A DNA stretch of 15,950 bases from an uncultured Asticcacaulis sp. (lineage in GTDB: Bacteria > Pseudomonadota > Alphaproteobacteria > Caulobacterales > Caulobacteraceae): positions 1-15,950 of the forward strand of contig CAMLLA010000042.1 in NCBI GenBank assembly GCA_946480525.1, read 5' to 3'. The translations under genes and the position numbers were made by a program. How positions within the stretch are numbered: position 1 is the first letter of the stretch; each line of letters begins with the position of its first letter. Of the stretch, positions 7,632-15,950 are shown in pieces. A model generated the notes under the pieces. That model made no database searches. It worked only from the letters and a program-made list of their open reading frames with translations, and was not told the origin of the DNA.

Positions 7632-8944
7632 TGGTCGGTATTCTCGAAGACAAGGACCGCATCTTCACCAACCTCTACGGCTTCCATGACTGGGGCCTGG
7701 AGGGTGCGAAGCAGCGCGGCGCGTGGAACTCGACCAAGGACATCCTGTCCTGCGGCCGCGAGTGGATCATCACCAACGTCAAGAATTCCGGCCTGCGCGG
7801 CCGGGGCGGCGCTGGCTTTTCGACCGGCATGAAGTGGAGCTTCATGCCCAAGGAGGTCAAGGACCGCCCGCATTACCTGGTCGTCAATGCCGACGAATCG
7901 GAACCCGGTACGTGCAAAGACCGGGAAATCATGCGCCACGATCCGCACCTTTTGATCGAAGGGTGTCTGATCGCCTCGTTCTCGATGCAGGCGCACGCCT
8001 GCTACATCTATCTGCGCGGCGAGTACGTCCTTGAGCGCGAGCGCATGGAAGCCGCCGTCAAGCAGGCCTATGAAGCGAAGCTGATCGGCAAGAACAACAT
8101 CCATGGCTGGGACTTCGACGTCTACATCCACCATGGCGCGGGTGCCTATATCTGCGGCGAAGAAACGGCCCTGCTGGAATCGCTGGAAGGCAAGAAGGGC
8201 CAGCCGCGCCTGAAGCCGCCATTTCCGGCCGGTTCGGGGCTCTATGGCTGCCCGACGACCGTCAACAACGTCGAATCGATCGCCGTCGTCGGCACGATCC
8301 TGCGTCGTGGCGCCGCGTGGTTTGCCGGTTTCGGCGCGCCGAACAATGCCGGCACCAAGCTGTTCTGTATCTCTGGCCACGTCGAGCGTCCGTGTAACGT
8401 CGAAGAAGCCATGTCGATTCCGTTCCGCCAGCTGATCGAGGATCACTGCGGCGGCATCCGCGGCGGCTGGGGCAATCTGAAGGCCGTCATTCCTGGTGGT
8501 TCATCGGTTCCGATGATCCCGGCCGAACAGTGTGAAAACCTGCCGATGGATTTTGACAGCTTGCGCAATCTGCGTTCGGGCCTGGGTACGGCGGCGGTTA
8601 TCGTCATGGACAAGTCGACCGACCTGATCCGCGCCATTGCCCGCCTGAGCTACTTCTACAAGCACGAAAGCTGCGGCCAGTGCACGCCGTGCCGTGAAGG
8701 CACTGGCTGGATGTGGCGCGTCATGGAGCGCATGGTCAAGGGCGATGCCGATCCGTCGGAAATCGATACCCTGCTTGAGGTTACGACCCAGGTTGAAGGC
8801 CACACCATCTGCGCGCTGGGCGACGCGGCGGCCTGGCCGATCCAGGGACTGATCCGTCATTTCCGTCCGGAAATCGAGGCGCGGATCGCACAATATCGTA
8901 ACACCAAGGGCAATTACGCCGGCCATTCGGTCGCGGCGGAATAG
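7631..8944 (+). CDS. nuoF: NADH-quinone oxidoreductase subunit F (51 kDa subunit; FMN, NADH and cluster N3)
   Basis: This 437-residue protein is the entry point for electrons: NADH reduces FMN, and electrons pass to the 4Fe-4S cluster N3. The glycine-rich nucleotide motif GRGGAGF is at residues 57-63, followed by [13 protein letters not shown] (86-98) and [13 protein letters not shown] (172-184), which build the FMN and NADH sites. Cluster N3 ligands are C348, C351 and C354 in [12 protein letters not shown] and C394 in HTICALGD. Length and all motifs are complete. The GGAGG at 7615-7619 and the one-base overlap with nuoE support the ATG at 7631. Confidence 0.98.
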   Translation: MVGILEDKDRIFTNLYGFHDWGLEGAKQRGAWNSTKDILSCGREWIITNVKNSGLRGRGGAGFSTGMKWSFMPKEVKDRPHYLVVNADESEPGTCKDREIMRHDPHLLIEGCLIASFSMQAHACYIYLRGEYVLERERMEAAVKQAYEAKLIGKNNIHGWDFDVYIHHGAGAYICGEETALLESLEGKKGQPRLKPPFPAGSGLYGCPTTVNNVESIAVVGTILRRGAAWFAGFGAPNNAGTKLFCISGHVERPCNVEEAMSIPFRQLIEDHCGGIRGGWGNLKAVIPGGSSVPMIPAEQCENLPMDFDSLRNLRSGLGTAAVIVMDKSTDLIRAIARLSYFYKHESCGQCTPCREGTGWMWRVMERMVKGDADPSEIDTLLEVTTQVEGHTICALGDAAAWPIQGLIRHFRPEIEARIAQYRNTKGNYAGHSVAAE

Positions 8945-8954
8945 GGGTAGGGCG

Positions 8955-9389
8955 ATGCGCGGCAAGGTTCTTTCCTTCAATGGCTCTACGGGTCTGATCA
9001 GCGGTGACGACGGTCAGCGCTACACGTTCGGCGCATCGGACCTTGGCGGCGACACTACCTTTGTGCCGAAAGGCGCGACCGTGGATTTCGAGGGAAGCGA
9101 CGGTGTCGCAACCAGCGTCTACGTCATCGCCACGACGCTTGGGGAAAAGAACAAATGGGTCGCCGCCATCATCTGCTTCTTCTTCGGCTGGTGCGGCATC
9201 CACAAATTCTATCTCGGCAAGACGACCGCCGGCATTATCATGCTTCTGTGCGGCACGGTCGGCTGGGTCATCATCATTCCCGGCGCCGTCGTCGCCTTCA
9301 TCAGCTTCATCGAGCTGATCATCTATCTCGTCAAGTCCGACCAGAGCTTCTACGAGGACTATGTGGCGGGGAACAAGTCATGGTTCTGA
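8955..9389 (+). CDS. Cold-shock-like domain plus TM2-domain membrane protein
   Basis: This 144-residue protein is not a known complex I subunit. Residues about 1-58 resemble a small beta-barrel of the cold-shock (OB-fold) type: RGKVLSFNGSTGLISGDDG, then RYTFGASDL, then VPKGATVDFE and a closing strand ATSVYVI. Residues about 65-127 match a TM2 domain: KWVAAIICFFFGWCGIHKFY, then LGKTTAGIIMLL, giving two or more hydrophobic segments around the GIHKFYLGK turn. The same architecture is known in scattered bacterial membrane proteins of unknown role. It starts 10 bases after the nuoF stop, with a G-rich box (GGGGTAGGG) before the ATG, and is followed by 69 bases to nuoG, so it is cotranscribed. Whether it affects complex I cannot be told from sequence. 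Confidence 0.87.
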   Translation: MRGKVLSFNGSTGLISGDDGQRYTFGASDLGGDTTFVPKGATVDFEGSDGVATSVYVIATTLGEKNKWVAAIICFFFGWCGIHKFYLGKTTAGIIMLLCGTVGWVIIIPGAVVAFISFIELIIYLVKSDQSFYEDYVAGNKSWF

Positions 9390-9458
9390 CGACCGAACTG
9401 AACCGCAAAAATCGCAATTGTATCCGCGTACTATCTGAGCAAGTTGAGGTATAACGGC

Positions 9459-11519
9459 ATGGCCAAGGCAAAAGTCAATGGTGTGGAGGTCGAGTTTGAC
9501 CCCGGCATGACCGTGCTTCAGGTGGCAGAGCTGGCAGGCGAGGAAATCCCGCGCTTCTGCTATCACGAGCGCCTGTCGATCGCCGGCAACTGCCGCATGT
9601 GCCTCGTCGAGGTCAAGCCCGGACCGCCGAAGCCGCAGGCCAGCTGTGCGCTGCCGGCCGCCGAGGGCCAGGAAATCTTCACCAATACGCCGATGGTCAA
9701 GAAGGCGCGCGAAGGGGTGATGGAGTTCCTGCTCATCAACCACCCGCTCGATTGCCCGATCTGCGACCAGGGCGGCGAATGCGACCTGCAGGACCAGTCG
9801 ATGGCCTATGGCAAGGGTGGTTCGCGCTACGAGGAAAACAAGCGCGCGGTCGAGGAAAAGTACTTAGGGCCGACGATCAAGACCTTCATGACGCGCTGCA
9901 TCCAGTGCACGCGCTGCGTCCGCTTCACGACGGAAGTCGCCGGCGTCACCGAAATGGGCATGATTTCGCGCGGTGAGAACGCCGAAATCACCTCCTATCT
10001 CGAGCAGGCCGTGTCGTCGGAACTTTCGGGCAATGTCAACGACCTGTGCCCGGTGGGCGCTTTGACTCACAAGCCGTGGTCGTTCAACTACCGCCCGTGG
10101 GAACTGACCAAGACCGAAACCATCGACGTCCATGACGCGCTCGGCGCGCATATCCGCATCGACAATCGCGGTCCGGCCGTACTGCGTGCGTTGCCGCGTC
10201 TTAAGGAAGACATCAACGAAGAATGGCTGACCGACAAGTCGCGCTACGCCGTCGACGGACTGGCACGCCGCCGTCTGGACCAGCCCTTCGTCCGCAAGAA
10301 CGGCAAACTGGTCGCAGCTTCATGGAACGAAGCCCTCGACGCTGTCGCCGCCAAGGTCAAGGCGACCGAGGCGTCGAAGATGGGTGTGATCGCCGGCGAC
10401 CTCAGCGACGCCGAGACCATGAAGGCCGCCCGCGACCTGTTCTATAGCCTCGGCGTCATCAATCTGGACTGCCGCCAGGACGGCGCGCAGGTCGGACCGT
10501 TCACGCAAGGGACACCGCGCGAATCGTGGCTGTTCAACACCGGCATCGCCGGCATCGAAGAAGCCGACGCTATTTTGCTGGTTGGCACCGATCTGCGCCA
10601 CGAAGCGTCCTTGATCAACGCCCGCATCCGCAAGTCCTGGCTTAAGGGCGGCGTCGAAATAGGCGTCATCGGCGAGGCGACCGACCTGACCTATGATTAT
10701 ACCCATGTCGGTGTCGGTCCGAAGGCCGTAAAGGATTTCAAGAAGCACGCCTTCCGCGAGATCCTGCGTACGGCCAAAAAGCCGGCCATACTGGTCGGTC
10801 CCGGCGCGATCAACGGTGAGGACGGTGCTGCAATCCTGCGCGAAGTCGCCGAGATTGCCGATACCTGTGGCGTCATCAAGGACGGCTGGAACGGCTTCAA
10901 CATTGTCCACACGGCCGCTTCGCGCGTCGCCGGGCTCGACCTCGGCTTCGTGCCGGTCGGTGAGGCGCTGGACGCTTCGGCCATGATCCGGGGAGGGGTC
11001 GACCTCCTGTTCCTGCTGGGCGCCGACGAGTTCAACCCCAAGGACCTGGGTAAGACCTTCGTCGTCTATATCGGCAGCCACGGCGACGCCGGCGCATCGG
11101 CCGCCGATATCATTCTGCCGGGCGCGGCCTACACAGAAAAGTCCGGCATCTACACCAATCTGGAAGGCCGCGTTCAGATCGCCGAACGCTGCGTCTTCCC
11201 GAAGGGCCAGGCCAAGGAAGACTGGGCCATCATCCGCGCCCTGTCGGAACGGGTCGGCAAGACCCTGCCATACGACAGCCTGTCGCAATTGCGTGAGAAA
11301 CTGATCACCGACCATCCGGTGTTCGGCCGAATCGACGTAAGGCCCGCCACCAAGGCATTCGACGTCCGTGGCCTCGGCGCCAAGGGCGACATCCGTGACC
11401 GCGTCTTCACGTCGCCGGTGACGGACTTCTACATGACCAACCCGATTGCCCGGGCCTCCGTCGCGATGGCGGAATGCTCGGCGTCGCGGCGCGGCAACGT
11501 GCCGGCTGCGGCGGAATAG
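9459..11519 (+). CDS. nuoG: NADH-quinone oxidoreductase subunit G (75 kDa subunit; clusters N1b, N4, N5)
   Basis: This 686-residue protein conducts electrons from NuoF towards NuoI. An N-terminal ferredoxin-like domain binds 2Fe-2S cluster N1b through C34, C45, C48 and C63. Cluster N5 uses H95, C99, C102 and C108 (HPLDCPICDQGGEC), and N4 uses C147, C150, C153 and C197 (RCIQCTRC and DLCPVG). The rest is a molybdopterin-oxidoreductase-like domain without cofactor. No extra Cys set follows N4 in residues 200-300, so cluster N7, present in E. coli and Thermus, appears absent, as in mitochondria. The ATG at 9459 follows TTGAGGT (9444-9450); the in-frame TTG at 9444 lies inside that box. The C-terminus NPIARASVAMAECSA is typical of alphaproteobacteria. 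Confidence 0.98.
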   Translation: MAKAKVNGVEVEFDPGMTVLQVAELAGEEIPRFCYHERLSIAGNCRMCLVEVKPGPPKPQASCALPAAEGQEIFTNTPMVKKAREGVMEFLLINHPLDCPICDQGGECDLQDQSMAYGKGGSRYEENKRAVEEKYLGPTIKTFMTRCIQCTRCVRFTTEVAGVTEMGMISRGENAEITSYLEQAVSSELSGNVNDLCPVGALTHKPWSFNYRPWELTKTETIDVHDALGAHIRIDNRGPAVLRALPRLKEDINEEWLTDKSRYAVDGLARRRLDQPFVRKNGKLVAASWNEALDAVAAKVKATEASKMGVIAGDLSDAETMKAARDLFYSLGVINLDCRQDGAQVGPFTQGTPRESWLFNTGIAGIEEADAILLVGTDLRHEASLINARIRKSWLKGGVEIGVIGEATDLTYDYTHVGVGPKAVKDFKKHAFREILRTAKKPAILVGPGAINGEDGAAILREVAEIADTCGVIKDGWNGFNIVHTAASRVAGLDLGFVPVGEALDASAMIRGGVDLLFLLGADEFNPKDLGKTFVVYIGSHGDAGASAADIILPGAAYTEKSGIYTNLEGRVQIAERCVFPKGQAKEDWAIIRALSERVGKTLPYDSLSQLREKLITDHPVFGRIDVRPATKAFDVRGLGAKGDIRDRVFTSPVTDFYMTNPIARASVAMAECSASRRGNVPAAAE

Positions 11520-11531
11520 AGGTAAGCGACT

Positions 11532-12593
11532 ATGGAAAGTTTCTCATCATCGCCCTGGTGGCTATGGCTGCTGATCGCCGTCGGCGAGGCGCTCGCGGTC
11601 ATCGTCGGCGTCATGGTGTCGCTGGCCTTCCTTCTGTGGGGCGACCGCAAGGTCTGGGCCGGCGTGCAGATGCGCAAAGGCCCGAACGTCGTCGGTCCCT
11701 TCGGCCTGATGCAGTCCTTCGCCGACTTCTTCAAGTTCGTCCTGAAGGAAGTCATCATCCCGGCCGGCGCCGACAAGTTCGTCTTCCTGCTGGCGCCGCT
11801 GATCTCGTTCGTTCTGGCTTTTGCCGCCTGGGCGATCATCCCGTTCGCACCGGGCTGGGTTGTATCCAACATTAATGTCGGCATCCTTTACCTGCTCGGC
11901 ATCTCGTCGCTGGGCGTCTACGGCATCATCATGGGCGGCTGGGCGTCGAACTCGAAGTATCCGTTCCTGGGCGCGCTGCGCTCGGCGGCACAGATGGTGT
12001 CCTATGAAGTCTCAATCGGCTTCATCATCGTCACCGTCATCCTGATCTGCGGTTCGATGAACCTCAGCGACATCGTTAATCACCAGGCCGGAGGCATCTG
12101 GAACTGGAATGTCTTCGGCGGCGGCTACTACTGGCTTGCACCGATCATGATCCCGATCATGGTCATGTTCTACATCTCGGCCCTGGCCGAAACCAACCGT
12201 CCGCCGTTCGACCTGCCTGAAGCGGAATCCGAACTGGTCGCCGGTTATCAGGTCGAATATTCGTCGACGCCATACCTGCTCTTCATGATCGGTGAATACG
12301 CCAACATCGTCCTGATGTGCGCCATGATCACCATCCTGTTCTTCGGCGGCTGGCACTTCCCTGTGCCGCTCGACGGCCTGGGCATCCCGGCGCCGGTGCT
12401 GACCGTCATCTACCTGCTGACCTTCATCGGCAAGGTGGTGTTCTGGTTCGTCATGTTCGCCATCGCCAAGGCCATCGTCCCGCGCTATCGCTACGACCAA
12501 CTCATGCGCCTCGGCTGGAAGGTTTTCCTGCCGGCCTCGCTCGTTGCCGTCGTTATCGTTGCTGCTTACCGCGTTTTTGGAGGCACCGTATGA
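11532..12593 (+). CDS. nuoH: NADH-quinone oxidoreductase subunit H
   Basis: This 353-residue membrane subunit connects the quinone cavity to the proton-pumping arm. About eight hydrophobic segments are visible. Conserved loops are present: [19 protein letters not shown] (residues 38-56) followed by FGLMQSFAD, and the acidic stretch from [20 protein letters not shown] (219-238) to YQVEYSS, whose charged residues line the path between quinone and membrane. AGAGG lies 7-8 bases before the ATG at 11532, and 12 bases separate it from nuoG. The stop overlaps the nuoI start (ATGA). Confidence 0.98.
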   Translation: MESFSSSPWWLWLLIAVGEALAVIVGVMVSLAFLLWGDRKVWAGVQMRKGPNVVGPFGLMQSFADFFKFVLKEVIIPAGADKFVFLLAPLISFVLAFAAWAIIPFAPGWVVSNINVGILYLLGISSLGVYGIIMGGWASNSKYPFLGALRSAAQMVSYEVSIGFIIVTVILICGSMNLSDIVNHQAGGIWNWNVFGGGYYWLAPIMIPIMVMFYISALAETNRPPFDLPEAESELVAGYQVEYSSTPYLLFMIGEYANIVLMCAMITILFFGGWHFPVPLDGLGIPAPVLTVIYLLTFIGKVVFWFVMFAIAKAIVPRYRYDQLMRLGWKVFLPASLVAVVIVAAYRVFGGTV

Positions 12594-13081
12594 TTTCCCG
12601 CATTATTTCCGGCATCAAGGGCGCGCTTCTGCTCGACTTCGTCGGCGCCACCGGCCTGGCCTTCAAGTACATGTTCCGCCACAAGGCGACGATCAACTAT
12701 CCCTTCGAAAAGGGACCGATCAGCCCGCGTTTCCGCGGTGAGCATGCCCTGCGCCGTTACGCCAATGGTGAAGAACGCTGTATCGCCTGCAAGTTGTGTG
12801 AGGCGATCTGCCCGGCTCAGGCCATCACCATCGAGGCTGAGCCGCGCGCCGACGGTTCACGCCGCACGACGCGCTATGACATCGACATGGTGAAGTGCAT
12901 CTATTGCGGCCTGTGCCAGGAAGCCTGTCCGGTCGATGCCATCGTCGAAGGCCCGAACTTTGAATTCGCAACCGATACCCGCGAAGAGCTGCTCTACGAC
13001 AAGCAACGGCTTCTGGCCAATGGCGACCGCTGGGAGCGGGAAATCGCCAGGTCGCTTGAACTCGACGCACCGTATCGCTGA
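12590..13081 (+). CDS. nuoI: NADH-quinone oxidoreductase subunit I (clusters N6a and N6b)
   Basis: This 163-residue peripheral subunit carries two 4Fe-4S clusters that pass electrons from NuoG to cluster N2 in NuoB. The two ferredoxin motifs are C64-C67-C70 with C74 ([13 protein letters not shown]) and C103-C106-C109 with C113 ([13 protein letters not shown]). The N-terminal amphipathic stretch with [19 protein letters not shown] and the [11 protein letters not shown] motif are typical of alphaproteobacterial and mitochondrial homologues. ATG at 12590 overlaps the nuoH stop by four bases and is preceded by TTGGAGG. The long open frame upstream of this ATG is a shadow of nuoH. Confidence 0.98.
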   Translation: MISRIISGIKGALLLDFVGATGLAFKYMFRHKATINYPFEKGPISPRFRGEHALRRYANGEERCIACKLCEAICPAQAITIEAEPRADGSRRTTRYDIDMVKCIYCGLCQEACPVDAIVEGPNFEFATDTREELLYDKQRLLANGDRWEREIARSLELDAPYR

Positions 13082-13093
13082 GGAATGTAAGCT

Positions 13094-13708
13094 ATGAGCT
13101 TAATGGCAATTGCTTTTTATTTGATGGCCGCGGTCACCTGCGGTGCCGGTCTCCTGGTGGTGACAGCGCGCAACCCGGTGCACAGCGTCCTGTTCCTCAT
13201 CCTGTCCTTCTTCTCGGCCGCCGGCCTGTTCGTTCTTCTGGGCGCCGAGTTCCTGGCCATGCTGTTGATCGTCGTCTATGTCGGCGCGGTCGCGGTTCTG
13301 TTCCTGTTCGTCGTCATGATGCTGGACGTCGACTTCACCAAGCTGCGCAAAGGGTTTGCGACCTACCTGCCGCTGGGCGGGGCGCTGGCCCTGGTCATTC
13401 TGGTTGAGCTGATCTTCGTCAACATCGCCGTAGCGTCCAAGGGCGCTGCCGCCGGCAATTCGCCGCAGGCCTTCACGGCCGCCAAGAGCAATATCCGCCT
13501 GATCGGTGAACAGCTCTACACAACCTACGCCTACCTGTTCGAAATGGCGGGCTTCGTCCTGCTGGTCGCCATGATCGGCGCCATCGTCCTGACCCTGCGC
13601 CACCGTACCTACGTGAAGCGTCAGGACATCCACGCCCAAGTCACACGCCGCCGCAAGGATGCGGTCGCCGTGATCCCCGCCAAGTCCGGAGAAGGAATCA
13701 AGGAATGA
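13094..13708 (+). CDS. nuoJ: NADH-quinone oxidoreductase subunit J
   Basis: This 204-residue membrane subunit has five hydrophobic segments. The third contains the strongly conserved [18 protein letters not shown] (residues about 60-77), a segment known to switch between straight and pi-bulged helix during the catalytic cycle. The C-terminal tail after about residue 170 is basic ([10 protein letters not shown] and TRRRKDA). GAGGAA lies about 9 bases before the ATG at 13094. The stop overlaps the nuoK ATG (ATGA), a sign of coupling. Confidence 0.97.
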   Translation: MSLMAIAFYLMAAVTCGAGLLVVTARNPVHSVLFLILSFFSAAGLFVLLGAEFLAMLLIVVYVGAVAVLFLFVVMMLDVDFTKLRKGFATYLPLGGALALVILVELIFVNIAVASKGAAAGNSPQAFTAAKSNIRLIGEQLYTTYAYLFEMAGFVLLVAMIGAIVLTLRHRTYVKRQDIHAQVTRRRKDAVAVIPAKSGEGIKE

Positions 13709-14019
13709 CGCCCGATATTGGCCTTGCCCACTTTCTGGCCGTTTCGGCCATCCTGTTCACGATCGGTGTCTTCGGCATCTTCGTCAATCGCCGCAACATC
13801 ATCATCATCCTGATGTCGGTGGAACTGATCCTGCTGGCTGTGAACATCAACTTCGTGGCCTTCTCCAGCTACCTGCACAACGTCCAGGGCCAGATCATGG
13901 CCATGTTCGTGCTGACCGTCGCTGCGGCCGAAGCCGCTGTCGGCCTGGCCATCCTCGTGACCTTCTTCCGTAATCGCGGCGATATCGCCGTCGATGACGC
14001 CAGCATGATGAAAGGATAA
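13705..14019 (+). CDS. nuoK: NADH-quinone oxidoreductase subunit K
   Basis: This 104-residue subunit, related to the MrpC antiporter subunit, has three hydrophobic helices. The two membrane glutamates needed for proton transfer are present: E40 in [12 protein letters not shown] and E76 in [12 protein letters not shown]. Loop RRNIIIIL and QIMAMFVL are typical. The ATG at 13705 overlaps the nuoJ stop and follows AGGAA. Six bases separate its stop from the nuoL GTG start. Confidence 0.98.
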   Translation: MTPDIGLAHFLAVSAILFTIGVFGIFVNRRNIIIILMSVELILLAVNINFVAFSSYLHNVQGQIMAMFVLTVAAAEAAVGLAILVTFFRNRGDIAVDDASMMKG

Positions 14020-14025
14020 ATCGTC

Positions 14026-15950
14026 GTGCTCTCCACTCACGCCGTCGCCGAAATCGCTCATGCGGCCGCACCGGTTGGTGCGCTGTCGTCGGGCGCGGCC
14101 ACGCTCGTTACCGTTGCCGTGTTCGCGCCGATCGTCGGCGCGGCCATCGCCGGCTTCTTCGGCCGCCGCATCGGCAACATTCCATCCCAGGCGGTCACGA
14201 CCGGCCTTCTGTTTCTGTCCTGCCTGCTGGCCTGGACGAACTTCGTCGCGCACACCTGGGGTGGCCAGGCCGACTTCACCGTCGCAATCCTCCCCTTTAT
14301 CAATATCGGCGACTTCCAGTCGGCATGGTCGATCCGCATCGATGCACTGTCATCGGTCATGCTGATCGTGGTCACCACGGTCTCGTCGCTGGTTCACCTC
14401 TACAGCTGGGGCTATATGGCCGAGGACGACTCGCGCCCGCGCTTCTTCGCCTATCTGTCGCTGTTCACCTTCGCCATGCTGGCGCTGGTCACCGCCGCCG
14501 ACTTCATGCAGCTGTTCTTTGGCTGGGAAGGGGTGGGCCTGGCCTCGTACCTCCTGATCGGCTTCTGGTTCCACAAAGAGAGTGCGTCTTCGGCCGCCAT
14601 CAAGGCCTTCGTCGTCAACCGCGTCGGCGACTTCGGCTTTGCGCTGGGCATCATGACGGTCTTCTGGCAGTTCGGCACGATCAACTTCCACGAACTGTTC
14701 CCGCTGATCGCGTCGTATCAGGGCAACGGCTGGGAATTCCTCGGCCAGACCTTCTCGGCGCTGGACCTGGCCGCCTTCCTGCTGTTCATCGGCGCCATGG
14801 GCAAGTCGGCGCAGTTCTTCCTGCACACCTGGCTGCCGGACGCCATGGAAGGCCCGACGCCCGTGTCGGCCCTGATCCACGCCGCCACCATGGTCACCGC
14901 CGGCGTCTATATGGTCTGCCTGCTGTCGCCTTTGTTCGAATACGCCCCGCAGGCCAAGATGGTTGTCGCCTATATTGGCGCCGTCACCGCCATCTTCGCG
15001 GCGTCAATCGGCTTCACGCAGAACGACATCAAGCGCGTCATCGCCTATTCGACCTGTTCGCAGCTCGGCTACATGTTCTTCGCCGCCGGCGTGGGCGCCT
15101 ACGAGGCGGCCATGTTCCACCTGTTCACCCACGCCTTCTTCAAGGCCCTGCTGTTCCTGGGCGCCGGTTCGGTGATCCACGGCATGCACCACGAACAGGA
15201 CATGCGTAAGATGGGCGGCCTGGCCAAGTACCTGCCGGTTACCTACGCTGTCATGACCATCGGCACGATCGCTATCACCGGCCTCGGCATCCCCTATACG
15301 GAAATCGGTTTTGCCGGCTTCTTCTCGAAGGACGCGATTATCGAAAGCGCGTGGGTCATGCACAATACGCCGCAGGGCATGTTCGCCTTCTGGATGGGCA
15401 TCTTCGCGGCGCTTTTGACTTCCTTCTACAGCTGGCGCCTGGTCGCCATGACCTTCTGGGGCAAGAAGCACTGGGAGCACGGTCATGACGATCACCATGC
15501 GCACGACGCCCATGGCCACGATGCGCACGCTCATGACGATCATGCTCACGGTCACGATGATCACGGGCACGGCCATGCGCACACGCCGCACGAAAGCCCG
15601 CTGGTCATGCTGATCCCGCTGATCGTGCTTGCGGTCGGTGCGGTCGCCGCCGGCTTCGTCTTCGCGCCGTACTTCATTGGCGATCACGCCCATGACTTCT
15701 GGGGCCACGCCATCTTTACCGCCGCCAACAACCACGTCATGCACGAAGCCCACCATATCGAAGAGGTGTGGGTGAAGCTGGCGCCGCTGGTTGTAACCCT
15801 GCTCGGCATGGCCCTGGCCTGGTACTTCTACATGGCGCGTCCGAACCTGCCCAAGAAGATGGCTTCGAGCGACGGTCCGATTCACGCCTTCCTGTACAAC
15901 AAGTGGTACTTCGACGAGTTGTACGACTTCATCTTTGTCCGCCCCGCGTT
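14026..15950 (+). CDS. nuoL: NADH-quinone oxidoreductase subunit L, C-terminus cut off by the window edge
   Basis: This is the distal antiporter-like proton-pumping subunit. The window holds 641 codons of a gene expected to have roughly 680-700. Key motifs are intact: E168 in [16 protein letters not shown] and K260 in [10 protein letters not shown], then [20 protein letters not shown], which by motif correspond to the pumping Glu and Lys of TM5 and TM7. A later [12 protein letters not shown] and [14 protein letters not shown] are also typical. The start is GTG at 14026, with AAAGGA 9 bases upstream; no in-frame ATG occurs until far into the conserved region. Between late helices, residues about 482-522 form a His/Asp-rich loop with 18 His. 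The missing end should hold the remaining part of the lateral helix and last helix. Confidence 0.97.
   Translation, partial: MLSTHAVAEIAHAAAPVGALSSGAATLVTVAVFAPIVGAAIAGFFGRRIGNIPSQAVTTGLLFLSCLLAWTNFVAHTWGGQADFTVAILPFINIGDFQSAWSIRIDALSSVMLIVVTTVSSLVHLYSWGYMAEDDSRPRFFAYLSLFTFAMLALVTAADFMQLFFGWEGVGLASYLLIGFWFHKESASSAAIKAFVVNRVGDFGFALGIMTVFWQFGTINFHELFPLIASYQGNGWEFLGQTFSALDLAAFLLFIGAMGKSAQFFLHTWLPDAMEGPTPVSALIHAATMVTAGVYMVCLLSPLFEYAPQAKMVVAYIGAVTAIFAASIGFTQNDIKRVIAYSTCSQLGYMFFAAGVGAYEAAMFHLFTHAFFKALLFLGAGSVIHGMHHEQDMRKMGGLAKYLPVTYAVMTIGTIAITGLGIPYTEIGFAGFFSKDAIIESAWVMHNTPQGMFAFWMGIFAALLTSFYSWRLVAMTFWGKKHWEHGHDDHHAHDAHGHDAHAHDDHAHGHDDHGHGHAHTPHESPLVMLIPLIVLAVGAVAAGFVFAPYFIGDHAHDFWGHAIFTAANNHVMHEAHHIEEVWVKLAPLVVTLLGMALAWYFYMARPNLPKKMASSDGPIHAFLYNKWYFDELYDFIFVRPA
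15457..15591 (+). repeat. Degenerate repeat encoding the His/Asp-rich NuoL loop
   Basis: This in-frame stretch is built of reiterated CAC/CAT, GAC/GAT and GCN/GGN codons, giving a run of motifs of the form H-A/G-H-D-D/A. Codon choice varies between copies, so the repeat is kept at the protein level more than the DNA level. Confidence 0.7.

Noticed and set aside
9390..9458. Possible internal promoter before nuoG
   Set aside because: A TACTAT box exists at 9430-9435, but nothing resembling a -35 lies at proper distance.
10320..11315. Minus-strand open frame of 331 codons
   Set aside because: It lies antisense within nuoG; long antisense frames are expected in GC-rich genes, and no family signature is seen.

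Overview
The window is chromosomal DNA from an alphaproteobacterium. The gene order, the mitochondrial-type complex I subunits, the fairly high GC content and the style of the autotransporter suggest Caulobacterales, perhaps close to Asticcacaulis. The genus is an inference from general resemblance, not from a search.

Layout. Positions 1-2909, minus strand: the first 969 codons of a large secreted autotransporter with a signal peptide, a repetitive beta-rich passenger and the start of a C-terminal beta-barrel; the gene runs off the left edge. Positions 2910-3283: a non-coding stretch holding the autotransporter ribosome binding site and several hairpins. Positions 3284-3360, minus strand: a complete tRNA-Asp (anticodon GTC) with encoded CCA and a good promoter upstream. 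Positions 3361-3695: the divergent control region between the tRNA and the nuo operon. Positions 3696-15950, plus strand: nuoA, B, C, D, an unknown three-segment membrane protein, nuoE, nuoF, a cold-shock-like/TM2 membrane protein, nuoG, H, I, J, K and most of nuoL. The window ends inside nuoL; nuoM and nuoN would be expected next.

The nuo genes encode the proton-pumping NADH:quinone oxidoreductase (respiratory complex I). NuoE, F and G form the NADH-oxidising module (FMN and the first Fe-S clusters). NuoB, C, D and I carry electrons to the quinone site through cluster N2. NuoA, H, J, K and L are the membrane arm that couples this to proton pumping. All expected cluster ligands are present in NuoB, E, F, G and I. 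Genes are tightly packed, with 1-10 base overlaps at several junctions, as expected of one translationally coupled transcript.

No exotic system is visible: this is mostly an ordinary complex I operon. The points worth a second look are the two non-canonical membrane-protein genes inside the operon, the His/Asp-rich loop of NuoL, calcium-loop-like motifs in the autotransporter passenger, and the structured DNA around the tRNA and upstream of nuoA.
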